From: Ianthella basta
Taxonomy: Eukaryota; Porifera; Demospongiae; Verongiida; Ianthellidae
Reading direction: 5' to 3'
Assembly (NCBI GenBank): GCA_964019415.1
Contig: OZ025880.1
Location: forward strand, 7,494,585 to 7,558,584
Length of the DNA stretch: 64,000 nucleotides
A program made the translations under genes and the position numbers. Positions 45,375 through 58,087 of the stretch are shown here, piece after piece (position 1 is the first letter of the stretch; each line of letters begins with the position of its first letter). The notes under the pieces are model-generated. The model was not told the DNA's origin and ran no database searches. It worked only from the letters and a program-made list of their open reading frames with translations.

Positions 45375-47905
45375 TACACCATGCCATAAGACATCCAGAG
45401 CTATACCCGTAGGGCCTGCAGTGCTACACTTATGGCCTCCACTGCCACCCACAGAGCCTTCAGTGCTACCCGTATGGCCTCACATGCAACCCTTAAGGCC
45501 TCCAGCGCTTCTCAAAGACCACCAGCTCATACCCATCGGGCCTCCAGTGCATCTTGTAGGGGGTCCAGTGCATCTCGAAGGGGCTCCAGTCCATCATGTA
45601 GGGGGTCCAGTGCATCTCGTAGAGGGTCAAGTGCATCCTTTAGGGTTGTCCAGTGCATCTTGTGGGGGCTCCAGTGCATCCTGTAGGGGGTATAGTGCAT
45701 GTTGCAAGGGGTCCAGTGCATCTCGAAGGGGGTCTAGTGCATGTCGTAGTTGGTCCAGTGCATCTCGAGGGGGTTCAGTGCATCTCGAAGGGGGTCCAGT
45801 GCATCTCGTAGGGGGTCCAGTGCATCTCGAAGGGGGTCCAGTTCATGTTGTAGGGGGTCCAGTGAATTTCGAAGGGGGTCCAGTGCATCTCGTAGAAGGT
45901 CCAGTGCATCTCGTAGGGGGTAGAGTGCATCTTGTATGGGGTCCAGTGCATCTTGTAGGGGGTCCAGTGCAAGTCGTAGTGGGTCCGATGCATCTCGAAG
46001 GAGGTCCAGTGCATCGTGTAGGGGATCCAGTGCATCTCGTAGGGGTCCAGTGCATCTCGTAGTGGGTCCAGTGCATCATGGGGTCCAGTGCATCTCGTAG
46101 GGGGTCCAGTGCATCTCGTAGGGTGTCCAGTGCGTCTTGTAGGGGTCCAGTGCATCTTGAAAGGTGTCCAGAGCATCTTGTGGGGGCTCCAGTGCATCCT
46201 GTAGGGGGTATAGTGCATGTCGCAAGGGGTCCAGTGCATCTCGTAGGGGGTCCAGTGCATGTCGTAGTTGGTCCAGTGCATCTCGAAGGGGGTTCAGTGC
46301 ATCTCGTAGGGGGTTCAGGGCATCTCATAGGGGGTCCAGTGTATCTTGTAGGGGGTCCAGTGCATCTCGAAGGGGGTCCAGTGCATCTCGTAGGGGGTCC
46401 AGTGCATCTCGAAGGGGGTCCAGTTCATGTTGTAGGGGGTTCAGTGCATTTCGAAGGGGGTCCAGTGCATCTCGTAGAAGGTCCAGTGCATCTCGTAGGG
46501 GGTAGAGTGCATCTTGTATGGGGTCCAGTGCATCTTGTAGGGGGTCCAGTGCAAGTCGTAGTGGGTCCGATGCATCTCGAAGGAGGTCCAGTGCATCGTG
46601 TAGGGGATCCAGTGCATCTCGTAGGGGTCCAGTGCATCTCGTAGTGGGTCCAGTGCATCATGGGGTCCAGTGCATCTCGTAGGGGGTCCAGTGCATCTCG
46701 TAGGGTGTCCAGTGCGTCTTGTAGGGGTCCAGTGCATCTTGAAGGGTGTCCAGTGCATCTTGTAGGGGGTGCAGTGTATCATATAAGGGATCCAGTGCAT
46801 CTTGTAGGGGGTCCAGTGCATATCGTAGTGGGTCCAATGCATCTCGAAAGGGGTCCAGTGCATCTCGTAGGGGGTCCAGTGCATGTTGTAGGGGGTCCAG
46901 TGCATCTCGTAGGGGGTCTAGTGCATCTCATAGGGGGTCCAGTGCATCTCATAAGGAGTCAAGTGCGTATTGTAGGGGGTCCAGTGCATCTCGTAGGGGT
47001 CCAGTGCATCTCGTAGAGGGTCAAGTGCATCATGTAGGAGGTCCAGTGCTTCTCGTAGAGGGTCAAGTGCATCCTTTAGGGTTTTCCAGTGCATCTAGTA
47101 GGGGGTACAGTGCATCTTGTAGGAGGTCTAGTGCATGTCGTAAGGGGTCCAGTGCATCTCGAAGGGGGTCCAGTGCATGTCGTAGGGGGTCCAGTGCATC
47201 TCGTATGGGGTCCAGTGTATCTCGTAGGGGGTCCAGTGCATTTCGTAGGGGGTCCAGTGCATGTTGTGGGGAGTTCGGTGCATCTCGAAGGGGGTCTAGT
47301 GCATGTCATAGGGGGTCCAGTGCATATTTAGGGGGTCCAGTGGATCTTGTAGGGGGTCCAGTGCATATTTAGGGGGTCCAGTGGATCTTGTAGGGGGTCC
47401 AATACATCTCGTAGGGGGTCCAGTGCATCTCGTAAGGGGTCCAGTGCATCATGTTGGGTGTCCAGTGCATCTCGTAGGGGGTCCAGTGCATCTCGAAGGG
47501 GGTCTAGTGCATCTTGTAGGGGGTCCAGTGCATCTTGTAGGGTGTTTAGTGCGTTTTGTAGGGGGTGCAGTGCATCTTGTAGGGGGTCCAGTGCATCTAG
47601 TAGGGGGTCCAGTGCTTCTGGTAGGGGGTCCAGTTCATTCTGTAGGGGTCCAGTGTATTTTGTAGGAGAACCAGTGCAACTGGTAGGGGGTCCAGTGTAT
47701 TCTGTAGGTTGTATAGTGTATCTTGAAGGGGGTCCAGTGCATCTGGTAGGGGGTCTAGTGTATTTTGTAGGGGGTCCAGTGTATCTTGCAGAGGGTCCAG
47801 TGCATCTTGTAGAGAGTCCAGTGGATCTTGTAGGGGGTCCAGTGCATTTTGTAAGGGGTCCAGTGCGATCTGTAGGGAGTCCAGTGCATCTTGTTGGGGG
47901 CCCAG
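45375..47905. repeat. satellite A block 1: 21-bp family, about 115 units
   Basis: The core unit is GGGGGTCCAGTGCATCTTGT plus A, with TCTCGTA, TGTCGTA and TCTCGAA variants dominating the left part. The first 170 bp are transitional (GGCCTCCAGTGC). A segment of about 585 bp is duplicated, marked by GCATCATGGGGTCCAGTGC at about 46,073 and 46,657. Open frames on both strands (heptapeptides such as SSASCRG, PVHLVGG, MHWTPYK) follow from the 21-bp period. Confidence 0.95.
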
Positions 47906-50289
47906 TTCATCTTGCTTCATCTTGCCTTGTCTTCCCTCATCTTACCTCATCTATCTTCATCTTGTATCATCTTGTCTCATCTTTCCTCATCTTACCTCAT
48001 CTTGTCTCATCTTAATTGCCTCATCTTGCTTCATCCTGCCGCATCTTCCCTCATCTTGCTTCATCTTTCCTCATCTTGCTTCATCTTACCCTGTCTTGCT
48101 CCATCTTTCCTCATCTTTCCTCATCTTACCTCATCTGAGTTCATCTTGCTTCATCTTGCTTCGTCTTGCCTCATCTTGCCGCATCTTCCCTCATCTTGCC
48201 TCATCTATCTTCCTCTTGTCTCATCTTGCCTCGTCTTTCCTCATCTTACCTCATTTTGCCTCGTCTTGCCTCATCTTGCCTTATCTTCCCTCATCTTACC
48301 TCATCTATCTTCATCTTGTATCATCTTGTCTCATCTTTCCTCATCTTACCTCATCTTGTCTCATCTTGCCTCATCTTGCTTCATCTTGCGTCATCTTTCC
48401 TCATCTTTCCTCATCTTACCTCATCTTGCCTCATATTTCCTCATCTTGCCTCATCTTGTCTCATCTTGTCTCGTCTTGCTTCATCTTGCCTTATCTCATC
48501 TCATCTAGCCTCATCTTACCTCATCTTGCTTCATCTTGCTTCATCTTGCTTTATCTTTCCTCATCTTGCTTCATCCTGCCGCATCTTCCCTCATCTTGCT
48601 TCATCTTTCCTCATCTTGCTTCATCTTACCCTGTCTTGCTTCATCTTGCCTCATCTTGCCTCATCTTGCCGCATCTTCCTTCATGTTGCCTTGTCTTGTT
48701 TCATCTTACCTCATCTTGTCCCATCTTTCCTCATCATGCTGCATCTTGCCTCATCTTGCTTCATCTTGTTTCATCTTGTCTCATCTTGTCTCATCTTGCC
48801 TCATCTTGTCCCATCTTTCCTCATCTTGCTTCATCTTGCCTCATCTTGTTTCATCTTGTCTCATCCTGTCCCATCTTTCCTCATCTTGCTTCATCTTGCC
48901 TCATCTTGCTTCATATTGCCGCATCTTGCTTCATCTTGCCTCATCTTGTCTCATCTTGCCTCATCTTGTCCCATCTTTCCTCATCTTGTTTCATCTTGCT
49001 TCATCTTGCTTCATCTTGCCTCATCTTGTCTCATCTTGCCTCATCCTGTCCCATCTTTCCTCATCTTGCTTCATCTTGCCGCATCTTGCTTCATCTTGCT
49101 TCATCTTGCTTCATCTTGCTTCATCTTGCCTCATCTTGCTTCATCTTACTTTATCTTGCCGCATCTTGCTTCATCTTGCCTCATCTTGCCTCATCTTGCT
49201 TCATCTTGCTTCATCTTGCTTCATCTTGTCTCATCTTGTCTCATCTTTCCTCATCTTCCCTCATCTTGTCTCATCTTGCCTCATCTTGCTTCATCCTTCC
49301 CCATCTTACCTAATCTTGCCTCATCTTGCTTCATCTTGCTTTATCTTTCGTCATCTTGCTTTATCTTGTCTCATCTTGCCTCATCTTCCCTCATCTTGCT
49401 TCATCTTGCCTCATCTTGCTTCATCTTGCTGCATTTGCTTCATTGGACCGCATCTTTCTTCATTTTGCCTCATCTTGTCTCATCTTGTCTCATCTTGTCT
49501 CATATTGTCTCATCTTGCTTCATCTTGCCTCATCTTGCCTCATCTTGCCTCATCTTCCTTCATCTTACCTCATCTCGTCTCATCTTGCCTCATCTTGCTT
49601 CATCCTAACGTTGCCTCATCTTGCTTCATCTTTCCTCATCTTGCCTCATCTTGTCTCATCTTGCTTCATCTTGTCTCATCTTGCCTCATCTTGCCTCATC
49701 TTGTCTCATCTTCCTCATCTTTCCTCATCTTGCTTCATCTTGCCGCATCTTGCTTCATCTTACTTCATCTTGCCTCATCTTGCCTGATCTTGCTGCATCT
49801 TGCTTCATCTTGCCTCAATTTCCATCATCTTGTCTCATCTGGCTTCATCTTGCCTCATCTTGCCTCATCTTGCTTCATCTTGCCTTATCTTGCTTCTTCT
49901 TGTCTTATCTTGTCTTATCTTGCCTCATCTTTCCTCATCTTGCTTCATCTTTTCTCATCCTGCTTCATCTTACCTCATCTTGCCTCATCTTGCTTCATCT
50001 TTCCTCATCCTGCTTCATCTTGCCTCATCTTGCCTCATCTTCCTTCATCTTGCCTCATCTTGCTTCATCTTGCTTCATCCTTCCCCATCTTACCTCATCT
50101 TACCTCATCTTGTCTCATCTTGCCTCATCTTGCTTCATCTTGCTTCATCTTGTTTTATCTTTCCCCATCTTGCTTCATCTTGCCGCATCTTCCCTCATCT
50201 TGCTTCATCTTTCCTCATCTGGCTTCATCTTACCCAGTCTTGCCTCATCTTGCCTCATCATGCCTCATCTTGCTTCATCTTGCCGCATC
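47906..50289. repeat. satellite B block 1: 10-bp family
   Basis: Units TCATCTTGCC, TCATCTTGCT, TCATCTTGTC and TCATCTTTCC keep a strict 10-bp register for about 2.4 kb, with rare slips such as GCATTTGCTTCATTGGACCG at about 49,430. No stop occurs on the plus strand within the units, so long open frames (PHLASSCLIL-type decapeptides) arise. Confidence 0.95.
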
Positions 50290-50839
50290 TGGTAGGGGGT
50301 CCAGTGCATTCTGTAGGGGGTCCAGTGCATTCTGTAGGGGGTCCAGTGTATTTTGTAGGGGGTCAAGTGTGTCTTGTAGGAGGTCCAATGCATCTTGTTG
50401 GGGGTCCAGTGCATTCTGTAATGGGTCCAGTGCATCCTGTAGGGGTCCAGTGCATCTTGCAGGGGGTTCAGTGTATCTTGCAGGGGGTCCAGTGAATCTT
50501 GTAGGTGGTCCACTGTATCTTGTAGGGGGTCCAGGGCATCTTGTAGGGGGTCCAGTGCATCTTGTAGGGGGTCCAGTGCAAGTTGTAGGGGGTTCAGTGC
50601 AATTTGTAGGGGGTCCAGTGCATCCTGTAGGGGGTCAAGTGATTCTTGTAAGGGATCCAGTGCATCTTGTAGGGGGTAAAGTGTAAACTCTAAGGGTCCC
50701 GTGCATCTTGCAGGGGGTCCAGTGCATTCTGTAGGGGGTGCAGTGCATTCTGTAGGGGTTCCAGTGCATCCTGTAGGGGGTCCAGTGTATCTTGTAGGGG
50801 GTCAAGTGCATTCTGTAGGGGGTCCAGTGCATCTAGTAG
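50290..50839. repeat. satellite A block 2, left part
   Basis: About 26 units of the 21-bp family, TCTTGTAGG and TTCTGTAGG types, interrupted on the right by the inserted element at 50,840. Confidence 0.93.
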
Positions 50840-51839
50840 CAGGGCCGTCGGAGACGGTACGGCTGGTACGGCCATGGCCGCACCACTTTTTGGACAGCTA
50901 GCAGCTTTTATCATTTTTCAAATGCAGTCTTTTTAGCTACTAAACAAGATACCCCCTACCCTACCCACACTAACCGTTGAGGAAACAAAGGAAGCAATAA
51001 TCTTAGGTTGTTAGCAGATCCAATGAAGCAGGAGATATTAAATTGGGTCCAATACTACTACAATTATTGTTTGCACCCGCGCTCGTTTCTTCCGCCATGT
51101 TTAGTTATGTAATCGATTCAGAACGTAATAAAAATGGAGGCTAGCAGCGCGAACGTAGGCAATCGTCTTCTCCCACCAATGAACCCACATCACCTGGCGC
51201 TACATATGCCAGAAACCTGTATGCAGCACAAAAATTGCAACTTACCGTGATTGTAACTTTGTTGAAGTTCATGCTAGTGATGCCAGCTACAAATGCTGTA
51301 AACGAACACTCATTCATTGCCTTGAGGTGAGCAAAAACATTCTTGAGGACCACCATGAACCAAAATCGGCTGAATCATTTGATGGTACTCCACATTCATG
51401 AACAAATAACTGATGTCTTGAAATCGAAAGATGTTGCTAATAATTTTGTTCCATATTCAGAGTTGCAGCACAGATTGCTGCTAGCTAGCTATTTGGGAAG
51501 TTTACATAGATAACATTGTCTCATAGCTACCCATAGACTAATTTTTGTAGGAATTGCTATTGTGGTATAACATTGAAATGGCTTCATTCATTAATATAAT
51601 TTTATACATTCCGCAGCTGCAGTGTACAGACATATTGCAAAGAAAGTGCATGATAATTATATTGTGAAATCTATGTAGCTATGTAACCCTACATTCATGA
51701 GGCACAAATTTGTAGCAAAATTGCCTGAACCATAACAATAAGAAAATATTTTCGCTCGCTTTGCTCGCAACATTTGTTTCTTTCGCCCATGATCATAACC
51801 AATGGCCTTACCACTTCTGAATTGCTTCCGACGGCTCTG
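50840..51839. mobile_element. 1,000-bp non-autonomous DNA transposon, hAT-like termini, inserted in satellite A
   Basis: The left end is CAGGGCCGTCGGA and the right end, read in reverse complement, is CAGAGCCGTCGGA: a 13-bp terminal inverted repeat with one mismatch. CAGGG/CAGRG ends are typical of hAT elements. Satellite A flanks both sides. An 8-bp target duplication is not clear: flanks are TCTAGTAG and AGTAAGGG, sharing only AGTA-type sequence. The interior is AT-rich and unique, with short frames only and no recognisable transposase. Confidence 0.7.
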
Positions 51840-52003
51840 AGTAAGGGGTCCAGTGCATCTTGTAGGGGGTCCAGTACATCTTGTAGGGGTCCAGTGCATC
51901 TTGTAGGGGGTCCAGTGCATCCTGCAGTGGGGTCCAGGGCATCTTGCAAGGGGTCCTGTGTATCTTGCAGGGGGTCCAGTGCATCTTGTAGGGGGCCCAG
52001 TTC
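51840..52003. repeat. satellite A block 2, right part
   Basis: About eight 21-bp units, resuming after the inserted element and ending in the GGGGGCCCAGTTCATCTTGC junction. Confidence 0.93.
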
Positions 52004-54192
52004 ATCTTGCTTCATCTTGCCTTGTCTTGCCTGATCTTGCCTCATCTTCCCTCATCTTGCATCATCTTTCTTCATCTTTTCTCATCTTGTCTCATCTTTC
52101 CTCATCTTACCTCATCTTGCCTCATCTTGCCTCATCTTGCCTCGTCTTCCCTCATCTTGCCTCATCTTTCTTCATCTTGTCTCATCTTGTCTCATCTTTC
52201 CTCATCTTTCCTCATCTTACCTCATCTTGCCTCATCTTGCCTCATCTTGCGTCATCTTGCCTCATCTTGCTTAACCTTGCCTCATCTTGTCTCATCTTGC
52301 CTCGTCTTGCTTCATCTTGCCTTATCTCACCTCATCTAGCCTCATCTTGCCTGATCTTGCTTCATCTTGCTTCATCTTGCTTCATCTTGCTTTATCTTTC
52401 CTCATATTGCTTCATCCTGCCGCATCTTCCCTCATCTTGATTCATCTCTCCTCATCTTGCTTCATCTTACCCCATCTTGCCTCATCTTGCCTCATCATGC
52501 CTCATATTACTTCATCTTTCCTCATCTTACCTCATCTTGCCTCATCTTGCCTCATCTTGCCTCGTCTTCCCTCATCTTGCCTCATCTTTCTTCATCTTGT
52601 CTCATCTTGTCTCATCTTTCCTCATCTTTCCTCATCTTACCTCATCTTGCCTCATCTTGCCTCATCTTGCGTCATCTTGCCTCATCTTGCTTAACCTTGC
52701 CTCATCTTGTCTCATCTTGCCTCGTCTTGCTTCATCTTGCCTTATCTCACCTCATCTAGCCTCATCTTGCCTGATCTTGCTTCATCTTGCTTCATCTTGC
52801 TTCATCTTGCTTTATCTTTCCTCATATTGCTTCATCCTGCCGCATCTTCCCTCATCTTGATTCATCTCTCCTCATCTTGCTTCATCTTACCCCATCTTGC
52901 CTCATCTTGCCTCATCATGCCTCATATTACTTCATCTTGCCACATCTTGCCTTATCTTTCCTCATCTTAGTTCATCTTGCTTCATCTTGCCTTGTCTTGC
53001 CTCATCTTGCCGCATCTTCCTTCATGTTGCCTTGTCTTGCTTCATCTTGCTTCATCTTGCTTCATCTTGTCTCATCTTGTCTCATCTTGCCTCATCTTGT
53101 CCCATCTTTCCTCATCTTGCTTCATCTTGCCGCATCTAGCTTCATCTTGCTTCACCTTGCTTCATCTTGCTTCATCTTGCTTCATCTTGCCTCATCTTGA
53201 TTCATCTTACTTTATCTTGCTGCATCTTGCTTCATCTTGCCCCATCTTACCTCATCTTGCTTCATCTTGTCTCATCTTGTCTCATCTTTCCTCATCTTAC
53301 CTCATCTTGTCTCATCTTGCCTCATCTTGCTTCATCCTTCTCCAACTTACCTAATCGGGCCTCATCTTGATTCATATTGCAGCATCTTGCTTAATCTTGC
53401 TTTATCTTTCGTCATCTTGCTTAATGTTGCCTTATCTTGCCTCATCTTGCCTCATCTTGTTTCATCTTGCTTCATCTTGCCTCATCTATCTTCATCTTGC
53501 TACATTTGCTTCATTGGACCGCATCTTTCTTCATCTTGCCTCATCTTGTCTCATCTTGTCTCATCTTTTCTCATCTTGTTTCATCTTGCCGCATCTTGCC
53601 TCATCTTGCTTCATCTTGCCTCATCTTGCCTCATCTTTCTTCATCTTACCTCATATTGTCTCATCTTTCCTCATCTTGCTTCATCCTAATGTTGCCTCAT
53701 CTTGCTTCATTGTTCCTCATCTTGCCTCATCTTGCCGTATCTTGCCTCATCTTGCTTCATCTTGCCTTATCTTGCTTCATCTTGTCTTATCTTGCCTCAT
53801 CTTACCTCATCTTGCTTCATCTTTCCTCATCCTGCTTCATCTTGTCTTATCTTGCCTCATCTTGCTTCATCTTGCCTCATCTTGCTTCATCTTGCCTCAT
53901 CTTGCCTCATCTTGCCGCATCTTGCCTCATCTTGCTTAATCTTGCCTTATCTTGCTTCATCTTGTTTCATCTTGCCTCATCTTGCCTCATCTTGCTTCAA
54001 CTTGCCTCATCTTCCTTCATCTTGCCTCGTCTTGCATCATCTTGCTTCATCCTTCCCCATCTTACCTCATCTTGTCTCATCTTGCCTCATCTTTCTTCAT
54101 CTGTCTTTATCTTTCCCCATCTTGCCTCATCTTGCCGCATCTTCCCTCATCTTGCCTCATCAAGCCTCATCTTGCTTCATCTTGCCGCATCT
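52004..54192. repeat. satellite B block 2, with an exact 420-bp internal duplication
   Basis: 10-bp register as in block 1. Positions 52,141-52,500 and 52,561-52,920 match base for base in the lines I compared, a 42-unit duplication including rare variants such as TTAACCTTGC and CTCATCTAGC. Confidence 0.95.
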
Positions 54193-54812
54193 TGTAGGGG
54201 GTCCAGTGCATTCTGTAGGGGGTCCAGTGTATCTTGTAGGGGGTCCAGTGCATCTGGTAGGGGGTCCAGTGCATTCTGTAGGAGGTCCATTGTATCTTGT
54301 AGGGGGTTCAGTGCATCTTTTAGGGGTCCAGTGCATCTTGTAGGGGGTCCAATGCATCTTGTAGGGGGTCCTGTGCATCTGGTAGGGGGTCCTGTGCATT
54401 CTGTAGGGAGTCCAGTGTATCCTGTAGGGGGTCCAGTGCATGTAGTAGGGGGTCCAGTGCATCTCGAAGGGGGTCCAGTGCATCTTGTAGAGGTCCAGTG
54501 CATCTTGTAGGGGGTCCAGTGCCTCTAGTAGGGGGTCCAATGCATCTTGTAGGAGGTCCAGTGCATCTGGTAGGGGTACTGTGCATTCTGTAGGGTCCAG
54601 TGCATCCTGTAGGGGGTCCAGTGCATCTTGCAGGGAGTCCAGTGTATCTTGCAGGGGTCCAGTGCATCTTGTATGGGGTCCAGTGCATTCTGTAGGGGGT
54701 CCAGTGCATCTTGTAGGGGGTCCAGTGCATTCAGTAGGGGGTCCAGTGCATCCTGTAGGGGGTCCAGTGCATCCTGTAAGGGTCCAGTGCATCTTGTTGG
54801 GGGCCCAGTTCA
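54193..54812. repeat. satellite A block 3
   Basis: About 29 units of the 21-bp family, starting at CGCATCTTGTAGGGGGTCC and ending at TTGTTGGGGGCCCAGTTC. Confidence 0.95.
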
Positions 54813-56367
54813 TCTTGCTTCATCTTGCCTTGTCTTGCCTCATCTTGCCTCATCTTCCCCCATCTTGCGTCATCTTTCTTGATCTTGTCTCATCTTGTCT
54901 CATCTTTCGTCATCTTACCTCATCTTGTCTCATCTTGCCTCATCTTGCTTCATCTTGCCTGATCTTGCCTCATCTTTCCTCATCTTGCCTGATCTTGTCT
55001 CATCTTGCATCGTCTTGCCTCATCTTGCTTCATCTTGCTTCATCTTGCTTTATCTTTCCTCATCTTGCTTAATCCTGCCGCATCTTCCTTCATCTTCCTT
55101 CATCTTTTCTCATGTTGCTTCATCTTACCTCATCTTGCTTCATCTTACTTCATCTTGCTGCATCTTGCTGCATCTTTCCTCATCTTGCTTCATCTTGCTT
55201 CATCCTGCCTCATCTTGTCTCATATTGCCTATCTTGTCCCATCTTTCCTCATCTTGCTTCATCTTGCCGCATCTAGCTTCATCTTGTTTCATCTTGCTTC
55301 ATCTTACATTATCTTGTCGCATGTTGCTTCATCTTGCCTCATCTTGCCTCATCTTTCCTCATCTTGCCTCATCTTGCTTCTTCTTGCCTGATTTTGTTTC
55401 ATCTTGCCCCATCTTGCCTCATCTTGCTTCAGCTTGCCTCATCTTGCCTCATCTTCCTTCATCTTGCCTCATCTTGCTTTATCTTACCTCATCTTGTCTC
55501 ATCTTGCCTCATCTTGCTTCATCCAAACGTTGCCTCATCTTGCTTCATCTTTCCTCATCTTGCCTCATCTTGCCTGATCTTGATTCATCTTGTCTCATCT
55601 TGCCTCATCTTGTCTAATCTTCCTCATCTTTCCTCATCTTGCTTCATCTTGCCTCATCTTGCTTTATCTTACCTCATCTTGTCTCATCTTGCCTCATCTT
55701 GCTTCATCCAAATGTTGCCTCATCTTGCTTCATCTTTCCTCATCTTGCCTCATCTTGCCTGATCTTGATTCATCTTGTCTCATCTTGCCTCATCTTGTCT
55801 AATCTTCCTCATCTTTCCTCATCTTGCTTCATCTTGCCGCATCGTGCTTCATCTTACTCCATCTTGCCTCATCTTGCCTGATCTTGCTGCATCTTGCTTC
55901 ATCTTCTCTCATCTCGCTTCATCTTACCTTATCTTGCTTCATCTTGCCTCAATTTCCATTATCTTACCTCATCTGGCTTCATATTGTCTCATCTTGCCAC
56001 ATCTTGCCTCATTTTGCTTCATCTTGCCTCATCTGGCTTCATCTTGTCTTATCTCGCCTCATCTTGCCCTTATCTGGCTTCATCTTTCCTCATCCTGTTT
56101 CATCTTGCCTCATCTTGCCTCATCTTCCTTCATCTTGCCTCATCTTGCTTCATCTTGCTTCATCCTTCCCCATCCTACCTCATATTGTCTCATCCTGCCT
56201 CATCTTGCTTCATCTTGCTTCATCTTGCTTTATCTTTCCCCATCTTGTTTCATCTTGCCGCATCTTCCCTCATCTTGCTTCATCTTGCCTCATCTTGCTT
56301 CATCTTACCCAGTCTTGCCTCATCTTGCCTCATCATGCCTCATCTTGCTTCATCTTGCCGCATCTTG
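54813..56367. repeat. satellite B block 3
   Basis: 10-bp family. A duplicated stretch of about 190 bp is marked by CATCCAAACGTTGCCTCATC (about 55,521) and CATCCAAATGTTGCCTCATC (about 55,706). Confidence 0.95.
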
Positions 56368-57005
56368 TAGGGGGTCCAGTGCATCTGGTAGGGGGTCCAG
56401 TGCATTCTGTAGGTAGTCCAGTGCATTCTGTAGGGGGTCCAGTGCATTCTGTAGGGGGTCCAGTGCATCCTGTAGGGGGTCCAGTGCATCCTGTAGGGTT
56501 CCAGTGCATTCTGTAGGGGGTCCAGTGTATCTTGTAGGGGGCCCAGTGCATCTAGTAGGGGGTCCAGTGCATCTTGTAGGGGTCAAGTGCATCCTGTAGG
56601 GGTCCAGTGCATCTAGTAGGGATCCAGTGCATCTAGTAGGGGGTCCAGTGCATCTTGTAGGGGGTCTAGTGCATCTTGTATGGGTCAAGTCTATATTATA
56701 GTGTGTCCAGTGCATCTTGTTGGGGGTCCAATGCATCTTGAACGGGGTCCAGTTCATCTAGTAGGGGGTCCTGTGCATTCTGTAGGGGCTGCAGTGCATC
56801 TAGTAGGGGGTCCAGTGCATTCTGTAGGGGGTCCAGTGCATCTTGCATGAGGTCCAGTGTATCTTGTAGGGGGTCCAGTGCATGTTGTAGGGGGTCCAGT
56901 GCATCTTGAAGGGGGTCCAGTGCATTCTGTAGGGGATCCAGTGCATCCTGTAGGGGGTCCAGTGCATCCTGTAAGATTCCAGTGCATCTTGTTGGGGGCC
57001 CAGTT
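56368..57005. repeat. satellite A block 4
   Basis: About 30 units of the 21-bp family with many CTAGTAGG variants. Confidence 0.95.
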
Positions 57006-58087
57006 CATCTTGCTTCATCTTGCCTTGTCTTGCCTCATCTTGCCTCATCTTCCCTCATCTAGCGTCATCTTTCTTCATCTTCTCTCATCTTACCGCATCT
57101 TGCCTCGTCTTGCCTCATCTTGCCTCATCTTCCCTCATCTTTCTTCATCTTGTCTCATCTGTCTCATCTTTCCTCATCTTACCTCATCTTGTCTCATCTT
57201 GCCTCATCTTGCTTCATCTTGCCGCATCTTGCCTCATCTTGCTTCATCTTACCTCATCTTGCCTCATCTTCCTTCATCTTGCCTCATCTTGCTTCATCTT
57301 ACTTTATCTTGCTGCATGTTGCTTCATCTTGCTTCATCTTGCTTCATCTTGCGTCATCTTGCTTCATCTTACATTATTTTGCCGCATGTTGCTTCATCTT
57401 GCCTCATCTTGCCTTATCTTGCCTCGTCTTGCTTCATCTTGTCTCATCTTGTCTCATCTTTTTTCATCTTTTTTCATCTTGCCTCATCTTGCCTCATTTT
57501 GCTTCTTGCCTCATCTTGTTTCATCTTGCCGCATCTTGCCTCATCTTGCTTCATCTTGCCTCATCTTGCCTCATCTTGCCTCATCTTCCTTCATCTTGCC
57601 TCATCTTGTTTCATCTTGCCTCATCTTGCCTCATCTTGCCTGATCTTGCTGCATCTTGCTTCATCTTCTCTCATCTTGCTTCATCCTACCTTATCTTGCT
57701 TCATGTTGCCTCAATTTTCATCATCCTGCCTCATCTGGCTTCATCTTGCCTCATCTGGCTTCATCTTGTCTTATCTCGCCTCATCTTGCCTCATCTTGCC
57801 CCATCTTTCCTCATCCTGCTTTATCTTGCCTCATCTTGCCTCATCTTCCTTCATCTTGCCTCATCTTGCTTCATCTTGCTTCATCCTTCCCAATCCTACC
57901 TCATATTGTCTCATCCTGCCTCATCTTGCTTCATCTTGCTTCATCTTGCTTTATCTTTCCCCATCTTGTTTCATCTTGCCGCATCTTCCCTCATCTTGCT
58001 TCATCTTGCCTCATCTTGCTTCATCTTACCCAGTCTTGCCTCATCTTGCCTCATCATGCCTCATCTTGCTTCATCTTGCCGCATCTT
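57006..58087. repeat. satellite B block 4
   Basis: 10-bp family; its right end closely repeats the right end of block 3 (TACCCAGTCTTGCCTCATCT followed by the same junction). Confidence 0.95.

Noticed and set aside
51141..51356. Minus-strand 71-codon frame inside the hAT-like element as transposase
   Set aside because: It lacks any recognisable hAT dimerisation or catalytic motif and is short.
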